NCBI GenBank assembly: GCA_034440575.1
Contig: JAOTOL010001280.1
Coordinates: forward strand, 367,501 to 431,500
Direction of reading: 5' to 3'
Length of the DNA: 64,000 bases
Source of the DNA: Imbricaverruca yamaguchii
Lineage: Eukaryota; Arthropoda; Thecostraca; Neoverrucidae
The notes beneath the pieces are model-generated. The model was not told the DNA's origin. It saw only the letters and a list, made by a program, of their open reading frames with translations, and ran no database searches. Numbering within the stretch: the first letter of the stretch is position 1; each line of letters opens with the position of its first letter. Positions 1 through 11,480 of this stretch are shown piece after piece. Made by a program: the position numbers and the translations under genes.

Positions 1-640
1 ACGCGTGCTGCATACGCGGTGTGGCAGCGACGGCAACGGCAGCGACCTCAGCTCGGCCCGATCGACGTGTACGTCCGCCCAGCCATGCTGCACACTGAAC
101 GGACACGTACCGCTGCGGCACGCCGCGTGAACCGGAGATCCCATCCCGCCCGTGTAGAACATCGGGAATGGCAGGTCAGCTGCAGCTGTCACCACACGGT
201 CGGTGTCGTCACAGGTCACGTGACCTGAGACGCGACCTGGCCGGCTCCCGCCTCCCCGTACGCAGCGGCACGCTCCGACCCAGCGAGCGCCGTCTGCCCG
301 GTAATTACCACCGGCAGATCACGTGGTGTATTAATATTCGGGCGGCGGAGCGGCGTCGACATGTGCGCGCCGCGCGTGCCGCGACCAGCCGGCGCCGCGC
401 TGCTCGAGTCGGGCTATTTCTATCGCTGCCACCCTTTTCAGCCTTCTTCAGCCTTGATCAGCCTTCTTCAGGCGGAGCGGGTGGGCCGAGGCGGCGTGGT
501 GCGGTCTGCGGCGCTGCGCGCGGTCTAGGCACGTGGCGTTGCGCGCCAAATGTGTATCGCCGGCAGCAGGAAGTGGCGCCAACGCCGACCCGCCGATTGA
601 TTGATTTCGCGTATTCGTCGGTCTTTTCCAAACATTGGCG
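1..640. other. Unassigned GC-rich sequence
   Basis: GC-rich, largely non-repetitive stretch. A plus-strand open frame at 168-704 (178 codons) is rich in Arg, Ala and Pro and has no recognisable domain. Its 3' end runs into the neighbouring tandem repeat. In CpG-rich DNA such frames arise by chance. I see no splice-bounded exon, promoter or conserved motif that would support a gene here. Confidence 0.5.
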
Positions 641-647
641 CCGCTTG

Positions 648-812
648 ATGTGCGGCTGGTGTGGTATTCACATGGCTGGTGCAATTTCCACGTGGCTGGT
701 GTGATGCTCATGTGGATAGTGTGGTGCTCACATGGCTGGTGTGATACTCACGTGACTGGTGTGGCACTCATGTGACTGGTATGGTACTCAAGTGACTGGT
801 TTGGTGTTCACG
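648..812. repeat. 20-bp tandem repeat, degenerate
   Basis: About eight units of 20 bp, each containing a form of ACTGGTGTGGTACTCA followed by a variable CGTG-like tetramer. The units diverge towards the left end. The array passes almost directly into the 29-30-bp array that begins near 822. Confidence 0.8.
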
Positions 813-821
813 CGACACACT

Positions 822-1855
822 GAGGTCACTGACGTGTTGCCCGACAGGCTGAGGACACTGCCGGGGTATTCGACAGGCTGAGAACACTGACGGGGGTACT
901 CGACAGGCTGAAGTCACTGACGGGGCACTTGGGAGGGCTGATGCCACTTACGGGTCACTTGACAGGCTGAAGTTAACTGACGGGCCACTCGACAGGCTGA
1001 AGTTCACTTGCAGGACACTCGACAGGCTGGAGTCACTGGCGGATATCTCGACAGGCTGAGGTTCACTGACAGGACACTCGACAGGCTGGGGTCACTGACC
1101 GGCCACTCGACAGGCTGAGGTTCACTGACCGGGCACTCGACAGGCTGGAGTCACTGACGGGGCACTCGGCAGGCTGAGGTTCACTGACGGTGCACTCGGA
1201 AGGCTGATGTCACTGACGGGCCACTCAACAGGCTGAAGTTCACTGACGGGGCACTCGGTAGGCTGGTGCCATTGGTGGGCCACTCGACAGGCTGAAATTC
1301 ACTGACGGGGCACTCGGCAGGCTGGAGTCACTGACGGGCCACTCGACAGGCTGAAGTTCACTGACGGTGCACTCGGTAGGCTGAGGTCACTGACGGGCCA
1401 CTCGACAGGCTGAGGTTCAATGACGGGGCACTCGGCAGGCTTGAGTCACTGACGGGGCACTCGGCAGGCTGAAGTTCACTGACGGTGCACTCGGTAGGCT
1501 GAGGTCACTGACGGGCCACTCGACAGGCTGAGGTTCACTGACGGGGCACTCGGCAGGCTGGAGTCACTGACGGGCCACTCGACAGGCTGAGGTTCACTGA
1601 CGGGGCACTCGGCAGGCTTGAGTCACTGACGGGGCACTCGGCAGGCTGAAGTTCACTGACGGTGCACTCGGTAGGCTGAGGTCACTGACGGGCCACTCGA
1701 CAGGCTGAGGTTCTCTGACGGGGCACTCGGCAGGCTGGAGTCACTGACGGGACACTCGGTGGGGCTGAGGCCACTGGCGGTCGCCCAGTGGGGTCGAAGT
1801 CATTGACGGTCCACCCGACAGGCTGAGGTTACTAACGGATCACCTGGTGACGCGG
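822..1855. repeat. 29-30-bp minisatellite with 177-bp higher-order period
   Basis: About 34 units built on GACAGGCTGAGGTTCACTGA followed by CGGGGCACTCG, alternating between forms with GTTCACTGA and GTCACTGA. In the centre a higher-order unit is visible: the rare variant CTTGAGTCACTG recurs at about 1440 and 1617, an offset of 177 bp or six basic units. Edge units are the most diverged, as expected when exchange concentrates inside an array. Confidence 0.9.
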
Positions 1856-2385
1856 AAATCATCGACAGTTGCGGGTAAGGCTGAGGTCGTGGATGATCAC
1901 AACCGTGACTGTTGGAGCCGCTAAAAGAATGGTCAATGAGTGAATGGATGCGGTTGGAATGGTAGGTTGAATGTTGTTGAGGAATATTGATTGAGATGGT
2001 GGGTTAGATGTATTTAAGTTATTATGTAGTTTAGTAGATATGTGTAGTGTAGAGATTGATTGAGTGGCCGTATATCGGTTGAATAGCTGAATAGCCGATA
2101 GGAAAAATATGGGAGCACCAGGGAATGTTTGACTGGGGAGAGTGATTGAATACAATATATTTTAATTAGGTAGTGGTTGAATGAGTTTGGATGACGTCCT
2201 GTTACTCTAGAGCAGGCTGAGTGACATACGATAGCTGCACGATATGCCGCCATTGGACCGGTCGCTGCTGACAGACGTGCACTGGTCTGGACGGCTGCCT
2301 CCCATGAAATTTAAAGGCGTCATTTCGGAGTCTGACGCGGACCGAGCCTCTGATCAGTTGGTCGGCTGGCTCACAGTCGTCCTGT
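1856..2385. other. Unassigned AT-richer spacer
   Basis: Between two arrays. It contains a loose series of GATTGAGTG and GGTTGAAT-like motifs (about 1930-2180) that may be a strongly decayed tandem repeat. No open frame here resembles a protein. Confidence 0.45.
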
Positions 2386-2392
2386 TTGAGTG

Positions 2393-3212
2393 GTGGACTG
2401 GACACTGGATACTGGATACTGGACACTGGATACTGGACACTGGACACTGGACACTGGACACTGGATACTGGATACTGGACACTGGACACTGGACACTGGA
2501 CACTGGATACTGGACACTGGATACTGGACACTGGATACTGGACACTGGACACTGGACACTGGACACTGGACTCTGGACACTGGATACTGGATACTGGACA
2601 CTGGACACTGGACTCTAGACACTGGACACTGGACACTGGGCACTGGGCACTAGACGCTGGACACTGGACACTGGACACTGGACACTGGACACTGGACACT
2701 GGACACTGGACACTGGACACTGGACACTGGACACTGGATACTGGACAATGGACACTGGACACTGGACACTGGACACTGGACACTGGACACTGGACACTGG
2801 ACACTGGGCACTGGACACTGGACACTGGATACTGGACACTGGACACTGGACACTGGACACTGGACACTGGACACTGGACACTGGACACTAGACGCTGGAC
2901 GCTGGATACTGGACACTGGATACTGGACACTGGATACTGGACACTAGATACTGGACACTGGACACACTGGAAACACTGGACACTGGACACTAGACACTGG
3001 ACACTGGACACTGGGCACTGGACACTAGACGCTGGACGCTGGACACTGGATACTGGACACACTGGACACTGGACACTATACACTGGACACTGGATACTGG
3101 ACACTGGATACTGGACACTGTACACTGGACACTGGATACTGGACAATGGACACTGGATACTGGACACTGGATACTGGACACTGGATGCTGGATACTGGAC
3201 ACTGGACACTGG
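2393..3212. repeat. Heptanucleotide array (GGACACT)n
   Basis: About 115 units of the 7-mer GGACACT with variants GGATACT, GGACGCT, GGGCACT and AGACACT. Because 7 is not a multiple of 3 and the unit lacks stops, three units encode a 7-residue repeat in every frame (WTLDTGH on plus, SSVQCPV on minus). This creates open frames of up to 335 codons on both strands. They are properties of the repeat and not evidence of a gene. Confidence 0.95.
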
Positions 3213-4190
3213 GCATGCTGCAGCGATTCACCTCCGTCCGGAGGTCTCTAGTCCTGCCCGAGGATGGGGTGTTCTCCTCTGCCGCCCAGCAGCTGACCTC
3301 TGCCATTTCAGGACCGCCCTCTATCCATGGATCATTCTCCTCTGCCGTACAGGGATCGTCCATTGATCATGCTCCTCTGCCATTCAGCAGCCGTTCTTCT
3401 CTGCTCTCTCCCAGCACAGTGCTCCTCCTCTCCTCCCCCGACAAAGAGCTCCTCTCCTGCCCAGGTGACCACACGGGTTCTGTCGAGGTGATGGCCTATT
3501 TGCCCGTCTGTGGTCTGGTCAGGGCTGTTGGTCAGACAGCATCTCCAGATGGTAGCCCGATTCGGGTGGTGCGGTGCAGGGGTGGCCGACCAGTTGCGGG
3601 TGTCGCTCTGGCCGGCGATGGCCCGGCTCCGTGAGAAGGCCCATCTACTCGTGAGTCGACAGCTTCCAACCAGTTTGCTTACTTTGGTTCCACAGGTACT
3701 TCTATTTAGAAATTTGAAGGGAATGAGAGAAAATGTGATTTGCTGGGTATTTAAGACTGTTTTACACAAAGACGACACAAATTACGTGTTAGCCGGTTCG
3801 TTTCACTTTATTTGACGTCCTGTTTAGCGAAACTCATCTTTCTAGATGATAGTTATAACTTCTGTTGATGTGCAAAATGGCGAAGACCTTGAAGCTGGAT
3901 ATTTTGCATCTGAATAGCCCGCTATATTTTTCATCCTTGCATTTATGGTGATACGGCTGCTTTTCAATATCCATCATGGCGTGGGCGACATGAGTATCAC
4001 TCATCGTTTCGGCTTGATGCGAGATAATACCAAGATGATGTGGTGGCCCATATTTATCCATGGCCACTTATCAATGCGAATTTGCCCCATCAGCGGCGAT
4101 GATCGGCACTTCGTCACCGGCGATGACCGACAGTTTATCGGATCCGGAAGCCAGCCAAACCACGCCTGAAATGGTTGCACTATAGCTGAC
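3213..4190. other. Unassigned sequence right of the heptamer array
   Basis: 3213-3640 is pyrimidine-rich with recurring CTCCTCTGCC-like motifs. A plus frame that begins inside the heptamer array continues to 3634 without any recognisable domain. 3660-4190 is less GC-rich and has no convincing gene. Nothing here supports a splice-bounded exon with confidence. Confidence 0.4.
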
Positions 4191-4194
4191 GGGC

Positions 4195-4300
4195 GTCCGA
4201 GCGCTGCGTCTGGATGGCGGCGGCGGCGGCGGCGGCGCACCAAGCAATGGCTGGGCGGCCGGCCACGCCGCGGCGGTGGAGCACCCCTGGCGGGGCCGGC

Positions 4301-4331
<31 letters not shown>

Positions 4332-4640
4332 GACTCGCCGCTCAGTGACGCAGCTGACCGAGTGCGTGCTGGGTGCGCCGCAAGCCGTGTCCGCCGACCG
4401 CGACGGCGAGACGGCGCGAGGCGGCGACGGGCCGTGGGGTGCGGCCGCACTCGCCGACCGACAACGGAGTGGCACCGACCGGAGACGAGTCAGAGGAGTG
4501 ACAGCGAGTCGGCGACGGGCCGTGGGGTGCGGCCACACTCGCCGACCGACACCGGAGTGGCACCGACCGGAGACGAGTCAGAGGAGTGACAGCGAGTCGG
4601 CGTGTGGTGTCGGCGCCGCGTCGTGATGGGAAGTGGCCGG
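4195..4640. repeat. GC-rich block with GGC/GCC runs and 88-bp tandem duplication
   Basis: A (GGC)n run near 4213-4233 and a (GCC)n run near 4300-4333 flank extreme GC-rich sequence. From 4423 an 88-bp segment beginning GGCGACGGGCCGTGGGG is directly repeated at 4511 with few changes, followed by a decayed partial third copy. It could be a CpG island, but no transcript structure is visible. Confidence 0.75.
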
Positions 4641-5560
4641 CAGCGGGCGTGCCGGCCACTCGGTCACAACTACAAGCCGAGGATCACCGCAGGTCATAGC
4701 TCCGCCGGCTGACCTCTCGACCTGCTGAGGATCACCGCAGCCACACCCCTGCCCGGCTGACTTCCGACTACGTCGTCCCGCCACGGCAGAGGCGGCGCAG
4801 TGTGCGCGCCGGCCCCTCCGCGGCTGCTCTGCTCCCTCCGGGTATCCTCTGGTGACCTGCAGTGGAGCTGTAAGCCGTCATCTCCCGTGGCGACCAGAGC
4901 CGACCGCTCTGTCGACGGCTCTGTGGTGTGGTCTCACCACATCCTGTGCTACCGTCCGACCAGCACGTGCCGCGTGGGTGCTTGATGTCACCCAGATAGC
5001 TACTCGCCTGCAATGGATCTCATCAAGGACTGTTGTAAGTAAGCCGCCTACACGGCACTGTGCAGCAGCTGGCCTTGAGTCTATGCAGACGGTGGCGTTT
5101 TGCATGCGTGGTGATAGCGATGTCGTCCGTACGGCAATCACCACATCTGTCCGCGTCGGCGCCTCATTCAATCCCTTCCATTTGCGACCTGTTACGCCAG
5201 GGTGGGATGCTGCCGCCAACTCGTGGGCCCTCCTGCAAGCGGTCGCTGTGCTGTCGAGGCTAGCACCATTTGACTGACAGACCGGCAAAGTGGGACGCTG
5301 CTGACATATCCAGTCTGCACGGGCTGTCTCAGCGGGACTGGACCGCAACCGGACACGACCTCGCACCGCCCTACCTGTTCCGACCTCACCTGGTTGAGGT
5401 AGCCCGCCTGTACCGACTACAGCCGGGTACCGGGTTGTGGTCTGCCGTGACCTCACAGGATCCTATATGACCTGGTCCGACTTGACCTCCCTGACTAAGT
5501 CCGTGTTGTGAGCTAACCTCACGTTTCCACCTCCTAAATTGCAAATGGAACTCGTGGAAC
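4641..5560. other. Unassigned sequence
   Basis: No recognisable protein, RNA or mobile element. Overlapping open frames on both strands (plus 4852-5277, minus 4878-5456) are antisense shadows of each other in GC-rich DNA and carry no domain I know. A short GAGGATCACCGCAG motif occurs twice (4680 and 4728). Confidence 0.4.
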
Positions 5561-5561
5561 T

Positions 5562-5632
5562 CTTATGGGCGCTAAATGACCTTGTAGTCGGCGCGCCCTT
5601 AAGCCCAAATAATCAATAAATCAATCGTGGAA
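5562..5632 (+). repeat. SINE-like 3' tail
   Basis: The stretch GGGCGCTAAATGACCTT, then GTCGGCGCGCCCTTAA and a CAATAAATCAATC-like tail, resembles the 3' ends of tRNA-derived SINEs in invertebrate genomes. No A or B box is seen just upstream, so this would be a 5'-truncated copy. Family assignment is from memory. Confidence 0.45.
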
Positions 5633-5659
5633 CTCTTGCAAGAGCGAGTAGATGCAATC

Positions 5660-6535
5660 ATTCTCCCACCTCTCGGACCTTGAGCCGACGACACCAGGCT
5701 ACCGTCTCCTAGACCTTGAGCTGACACCAGGTTCCCTCCTCCCAGACCTTAAGCTGACATCAGACTCCTGTCTTTCGGATCTTGAACTGACCTCACGCTC
5801 CCTTCTCCCGGAGCGAGAGCTGACCTCACGTTCCTCCCTCCAGGGTTGTGGGCTGATCTCACGTTCCTGTCTCCAGGGTTGTGGGCTGATCTCACGTTCC
5901 TGTCTCCCGGGTTGTGAGCTGATCTCACGTTCCTGTCTCCCGGGTTGTGGGCTGATCTCACATTGCTGTATCCCGGGTTGTGGGCTGATCTCACATTGCT
6001 GTCTCCCGGGTTGTGGGCTGATCTCACATCGCTGTCTCCCGGGTTGTGGGCTGATCTCACATCGCTGTCTCCCGGGTTGTGGGCTGATCTCATATCGCTG
6101 TCTCCCGGGTTGTGGGCTGATCTCACATTGCTGTTTCCCGGGTTGTGGGCTGATCTGACATCGCTGTATCCCGGGTTGTGGGCTGATCTCATATCGCTGT
6201 CTCCCGGGTTGTGGGCTGATCTCATATCGCTGTCTCCCGGGTTGTGGGCTGATCTCATATCGCTGTCTCCCCGGGTTGTGGGCTGACCTCACATTGCTGT
6301 CTCCCGGGTTCTGGGCTGATCTCACATCGCTGTCTCCCGGGTTGTGGGCTGATCTCACATCGCTGTCTCCCGGGTTGTGGGCTGATCTCACATCGCTGTC
6401 TCCCGGGTTCTGGGCTGATCTCACATCGCTGTCTCCCGGGTTGTGGGCTGATCTCACATCGCTGTCTCCCGGGTTGTGGGCTGACCTCACATTGCTGTCT
6501 CCCGGGTTCTGGGCCGACCTCACGTTCTGTAATGG
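5660..6535. repeat. 33-bp minisatellite
   Basis: About 26 units based on GGGTTGTGGGCTGATCTCAC followed by ATCGCTGTCTCCC. The first six units (5660-5850) are strongly diverged, and the right half is nearly homogeneous. The unit is 11 codons long, so frames stay open on both strands (for example GLWADLTSLSP). No independent sign of coding. Confidence 0.93.
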
Positions 6536-6799
6536 CTTCTCGGCCGTCGGTTAATACGCAGGCGGTCCCGTCCACATCGGGCAGCTGCCGGGGCGGGCAG
6601 TGTCGACAAGCTGCGTGTAGCAGCTGACGGGGTGCAGCTTCCCCCGTAGACCAGCACTGCTGGAACACAGTGAGCAGGCACTCCACACGCCGATGGCGCT
6701 TTTTCCACACCGCCCACCTCATCCACATACCTCGCGCATTGTTCATCTCTTCCGACTGTTATTTCTTGCGGCTCTCCTTGTGCCGGTCACAGGTGCTCG

Positions 6800-8228
6800 C
6801 GCTACCGGGAGTGTCGTCAGTACAGCTGGCTGGCGTGACCGGGAGTGTCGTCAGTACGGCTAGCCGGAGTGTCGTCAGTACGGCTGGCTGGCGTGACTGG
6901 GAGTGTCGTCAGTACAGCTGGCTGGCGTGACTGGGAGTGTCGTCAGTATGGCTAGCCGGAGTGTCGTCAGTACGGCTGGCTGGCGTGACTGGGAGTGTCG
7001 TCAGTACAGCTGGCTGTCGTGACCGGGAGTGTCGTCAGTACGGCTAGCCGGAGTGTCGTCAGTACGGCTGGCCGGCGTGACCAGGAGTGTCGTCAGTACA
7101 GCTGGCTGGCGTGACCGGGAGTGTCGTCAGTACGGCTGGCTGGCGTGACCGGGAGTGTCGTCAGTACGGCTGGCTGGCGTGACCGGGAGTGTCGTCAGTA
7201 CGGCTGGCTGGCGTGACTGGGAGTGTCGTCAGTACGGCTGGCTGGCGTGACCGGGAGTGTCGTCAGTACGGCTGGCCGGCGTGACCGGGAGTGTCGTCAG
7301 TACGGCTGGCTGGCGTGACCGGGAATGTCGTCAGTACGGCTGGCCGGCGTGACCGGGAGGTGTCGTCAGTACAGCTGGCTGGCGTGACCAGGAGTGTCAT
7401 CAGTCCAGCTGGCTGGCGTGACCGGGAGTGTCGTCAGTATAGCTGGCCGGCGTGACCGGGAGTGTCGTCAGTACGGCTGGCTGGCGTGACCGGGAGTGTC
7501 GTCAGTACAGCTGGCTGGCGTGACCGGGAGTGTCGTCAGTACGGCTGGCTGGCGTGACCGGGAGTGTCGTCAGTACAGCTGGCCAGCGTGACCGGGAGGT
7601 ATCGTCAGTACAGCTGACCGGTGTGACTGGGAGTGTCGTCAGTACGGCTGGCTGGCGTGACCAGGAGTGTCGTCAGTACAGCCGGCTGGCGTGATCGGGA
7701 GTGTCGTCAATACGGCTGGCTGGCGTGACCGGGAGTGTCGTCAGTACGGCTGGCTGGCGTGACCGGGAGTGTCGTCAGTACGGCTGGCCGGCGTGACTGG
7801 GAGTGTCGTCAGTACAGCTGGGTGGCGTGACCGGGAGTGTCGTCAGTATAGCTGGCCGGTGTGACTGGGAGTGTCGTCAGTACGGCTGGCTAGCGTGACC
7901 AGGAGTGTCGTCAGTACAGCCGGCTGGCGTGATCGGGAGTGTCGTCAGTACAGCTGGCCGGCGTGACCGGGAGTGTCGTCAGTATAGCTGGCCGGTGTGA
8001 CTGGGAGTGTCGTCAGTACGGCTGGCTGGCGTGACCAGGAGTGTCGTCAGTACCGCTGGCTGGCGTGACCGGGAGTGTCGTCAGTACAGCCGGCCGGCGT
8101 GACTGGGAGTGGCGTCAATACAGCTGGCCGGCGTGACCGGGAGTGTCGTCAGTACAGCTGGCTGGCGTGACCAGGAGTGTCGTCAGTACCGCTGGCTGGC
8201 GTGACTGGGAGTGTCGTCAGTACGGCGC
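6800..8228. repeat. 34-bp minisatellite
   Basis: About 42 units based on GCTGGCTGGCGTGACCGGGA followed by GTGTCGTCAGTACG. Variants (GACTGG, GCCGGC, CAGTATAGC, shortened GCTAGCCG units) occur in recurring blocks, indicating multi-unit duplications. Transcription or function cannot be inferred. Confidence 0.95.
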
Positions 8229-8370
8229 TCGACTCTGGTCACACCTCGTTAGCGGCATCTCGGCGGCAGTATTCCCGGGAGCTGAGACTCGGCACGGCGG
8301 CGTTTTGTGGCGCTGGACCGCCTGGTTGACGCGATTTGACCAGTAAATTTATGGAGAGCGGGTGACTGGT

Positions 8371-9100
8371 GCGCGCTGGTCAGTGGTGACCCCGTTACGG
8401 CGTCACCTGCCACTACGCGTGGGCCGTCAGTGGTGGCCCCGTTACGGCGTCACCTGCCACTACGTGTGGGCCGTCAGTGGTGACCCCGTTACGGCGTCAC
8501 CTGCCACTACGCGCGGGCCGTCAGTGGTGACCCCGTTACGGCGTCACCTGCCACTACGTGTGGGTCGTCAGTGGTGACCCCGTTACGGCGTCACCTGCCA
8601 CTGCGTGTGGGCCGTCAGTGGTGACCCCGTTACAGCGTCACCTGCCACTATGTGTGGGCCGTCAGTGGTGGCCCCGTTACGGCGTCACCTGCCACTACGC
8701 GTGGGCCGTCAGTGGTGACCCCGTTACAGCGTCACCTGCCACTACGTGTGGGCCGTCAGTGGTGGCCCCGTTACGGCGTCACCTGCCACTACGTGTGGGC
8801 CGTCAGTGGTGGCCCCGTTACGGCGTCACCTGCCACTACGTGTGGGCCGTCAGTGGTGACCCCGTTACGGCGTCACCTGCCACTGCGTGTGGGCCGTCAG
8901 TGGTGGCCCCGTTACGGCGTCACCTGCCACTACGTGTGGGCCGTCAGTGGTGGCCCCGTTACGGCGTCACCTGCCACTACGTGTGGGCCGTCAGTGGTGG
9001 CCCCGTTACGGCGTCACCGCCACTACGCGTGGGCCGTCGGTGGCCCCGTTACGGCGTCACCTGCCACACGTGTGGGCCGTCAGTGGTGCCCCGTACGGCG
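8371..9100. repeat. 47-bp minisatellite
   Basis: About 15 units based on GCCGTCAGTGGTGACCCCGT, then TACGGCGTCACCTGCCACTA and CGTGTGG. The main variants are GTGGCCCC for GTGACCCC and ACGCGTGG for ACGTGTGG. The last three units carry deletions. Frames of up to 193 codons across the array are repeat artefacts. Confidence 0.94.
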
Positions 9101-9254
9101 AGGCCGACTGATGGGGCCGTCAGTGCCAGTGACCACTGAATAGGTCGCGCCAGGGACCACTGCGGTGGGCCGTCAGGGCCCCGTAGGTCAGCCACTACGA
9201 TGTGGGCATCAGGGCCGGGACCACTGAAGGGCGTGACGGCAGACGAGGCCGACT

Positions 9255-9790
9255 GAAGAGGTACGTCAGAGCCAGGACCACTGAAGAGGTCGAGCCAGGG
9301 ACCACTGAGGAGGTGCATCAGAGCCAGGACCACTGAAGAGGTGCATCAGAGCCAGGACCACTGAAGAGGTGCATCAGAGCCAGGACCACTGAAGAGGTAC
9401 ATCAGAACCAGGACCACTGAAGAGGTGCGTCAGAGCCAGGACCACTGAAGAGGTGCGTCAGAGCCAGGACCACTGAAGAGGTGCATCAGAGCCAGGACCA
9501 CTGAAGAGGTGCGTCAGAGCCAGGACCACTGAAGAGGTGCGTCAGAGCCAGGACCACTGAAGAGGTGTGTCAGAGCCAGGACCACTGAAGAGGTGCGTCA
9601 GAGCCAGGACCACTGAAGAGGTGCGTCAGAGCCAGGACCACTGAAGAGGTGCGTCAGAGCCAGGACCACTGAAGAGGTGTGTCAGAGCCAGGACCACTGA
9701 AGAGGTGCGTCAGAGCCAGGACCACTGAAGAGGTGTGTCTGAGAGTGGTGGCCCACTGGAGAGGTGCGTCAGAGAGTGGTGGCCCACTGA
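9255..9790. repeat. 28-bp minisatellite
   Basis: About 18 units of ACCACTGAAGAGGTGCGTCA followed by GAGCCAGG, very homogeneous from 9280 to 9720. GTGCATCAG and GTGTGTCAG variants are interspersed, and decayed units lie at both ends (9100-9255 holds related fragments). Confidence 0.94.
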
Positions 9791-10195
9791 AGACCACTGA
9801 AGGACAGCTGGCGAGTCACGTGGGTAACGCCTGGTAGATTGGTGTGATGGACATTTTGCTGTTGGAGGCCAGTTGTACATTGTCTGTACATTGTGCACTG
9901 CTGTTAGACCTCAGTTGCATTTGGCATTCGACTACATGCTTGTGTTGAGCGCGGGTTACATGTGATGCAATCACACTATGCATATCGGCTGAATACTGGG
10001 CAACATAGACATACAGTATCATTGCAGTAGAGAAACCCTAGCATGAACTGCAGAGCAATACTGCGTAGCGTAGGTATACGGTATCATTGCAGTGCAGTAG
10101 ACCTAGCAAAGACAACGGGGCAATGCTGAGCGCCGTCTACGTGGGGCGGTCTCGAACACGATGCGGTTCGGCGAGATGATGAACAGCGAGTCCGG
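9791..10195. other. Spacer with short local duplication
   Basis: No gene recognised. A ~65-bp segment including TATCATTGCAGT and CCTAGCA occurs twice, imperfectly, at about 10015 and 10080. Confidence 0.5.
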
Positions 10196-10655
10196 AGTGA
10201 CCAGCAGCAGGCCATCCCGACATGTCCGGCCGAGACAGGCGACCAGCAGCAGGCCATCCCGACACGTCCGGCCGAGACAGCCGACCAGCAGCAGGCCATC
10301 CCGACATGTCCGGCCGAGACAGGCGACCAGCAGCAGGCCATCCCGACACGTCCGGCCGAGACAGCCGACCAGCAGCAGGCCATCCCGACATGTCCGGCCG
10401 AGACAGCCGACCAGCAGCAGGCCGTCCCGACATGTCCGACCGAGACAGCCGACCAGCAGCAGGGCATCCCGACACGTCCGGCCGAGACAGCCGACCAGCA
10501 GGAGGCCGTCCCGACATATCCGCCGAGACAGCCGACCAGCAGCAGGCCATCCCGACACGTCCGGCCGAGACAGCCGACCAGCAGCAGGCCATCCCGACAT
10601 GTCCGGCCGAGACAGCCGACCAGCAGCAGGCCGTCCCGACATGTCCGCCGAGACA
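10196..10655. repeat. 42-bp minisatellite
   Basis: About 11 units of CCAGCAGCAGGCCATCCCGA, then CACGTCCGGCCGAGACAGCC and GA. The first four units alternate CATG/AGGCG and CACG/AGCCG forms, an 84-bp two-unit period. The unit is 14 codons, so a minus frame of 445 codons (10103-11440) stays open. That frame runs through two unrelated arrays and is rejected as a gene. Confidence 0.94.
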
Positions 10656-11124
10656 GCCCAGCTGGCGTGGCCGCTCGTCGGCACTTGGATGCGCGGTCGG
10701 CGACTGCGCGTCGGTCGGACCGGCATGCGCGCCGCGTCAGGTGGGCGCATTCCCGGCCCAGTTCGGCGGCGCTGAACTGACGTGAACTGGTCCGAAGTGC
10801 CGGGCCGACGTTCGACGCGGTTGGTGCGGCCGGCCGGTCGACGGACGGCCAGCGGTGCTGTTGCGCTCCTGCCAGTCGCCTTGGCTCGGCCCGTGTACGT
10901 GGCGCAGCCCGTACGCACAGTTGGCACGCTCGACACTGCGGCCGAGCAGCATGAGCGTTGGACACTGAGTCGCGCTCGGCATTCAGCGCAGGAGATAGGG
11001 AGCGCGGGAGGGGCGTGCCGTGGCGGCGACTGGGATCGCCGGCCAAGATTGAACTGAGCGGACATTCCGCATCGATTGCGGACGCACGTCAGCCATTCGC
11101 TTCGCGCCGAACTTTGGCTGTGTT
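10656..11124. other. Unassigned GC-rich sequence
   Basis: GC-rich and non-repetitive between two arrays. Open frames on both strands continue from the neighbouring arrays. No domain, motif or RNA structure is recognised. Confidence 0.4.
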
Positions 11125-11480
11125 GTCTCTGAGCGGAGCCGTCACAGCCGTGTTGTTGCTGGACCGAACTCTTTCGGCTGTGTTTTCTCTGGACAGAACC
11201 GTTACGACTGTGTCGTCTCTGGGAGGAACTGGTATGGCCCTGTCGTCTCTGGGCCGAACCGTTATGACTGTGTCGTCTCTGGGAGGAACTGGTATGGCCC
11301 TGTCGTCTCTGGGCCGAACCGTTATGACTGTGTCGTCTCTGGGAGGAACTGGTATGGCCCTGTCGTCTCTGGGCCGAACCGTTACGACTGTGTCGTCTCT
11401 GGGAGGAACTATTACGGTCGTCTGTGGGAGGAATTATCATGGCCCTGTCATCTCTACGCCCAGCTGTTATGGCTGTATTA
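11125..11480. repeat. 30-bp minisatellite with 60-bp dimer period
   Basis: About 11 units of 30 bp. Two unit types alternate: TCTCTGGGAGGAACTGGTAT with GGCCCTGTCG, and TCTCTGGGCCGAACCGTTAT with GACTGTGTCG. The 60-bp dimer is repeated almost exactly three to four times (11217-11400), with decayed monomers on each side. Confidence 0.92.

Noticed and set aside
2202..3209. 335-codon minus frame and 326-codon plus frame over the heptamer array
   Set aside because: Open only because the 7-bp unit contains no stop in any phase; no residue outside the repeat looks like a protein.
3146..3634. 162-codon plus frame as a secreted or Ser-rich protein
   Set aside because: Begins inside the heptamer array and continues in pyrimidine-rich sequence with short direct repeats; no domain or splice evidence.
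4195..4640. CpG-island promoter of a host gene
   Set aside because: Extreme GC is explained by triplet runs and an 88-bp duplication; no transcript or first exon can be supported.
9255..9790. CRISPR-like array
   Set aside because: Units are head-to-tail without unique spacers. All arrays in the window lack spacers, and the setting is eukaryotic.
10103..11440. 445-codon minus frame
   Set aside because: Runs through a 42-bp array, GC-rich spacer and a 30-bp array. Both unit lengths are multiples of three, so openness is a by-product.
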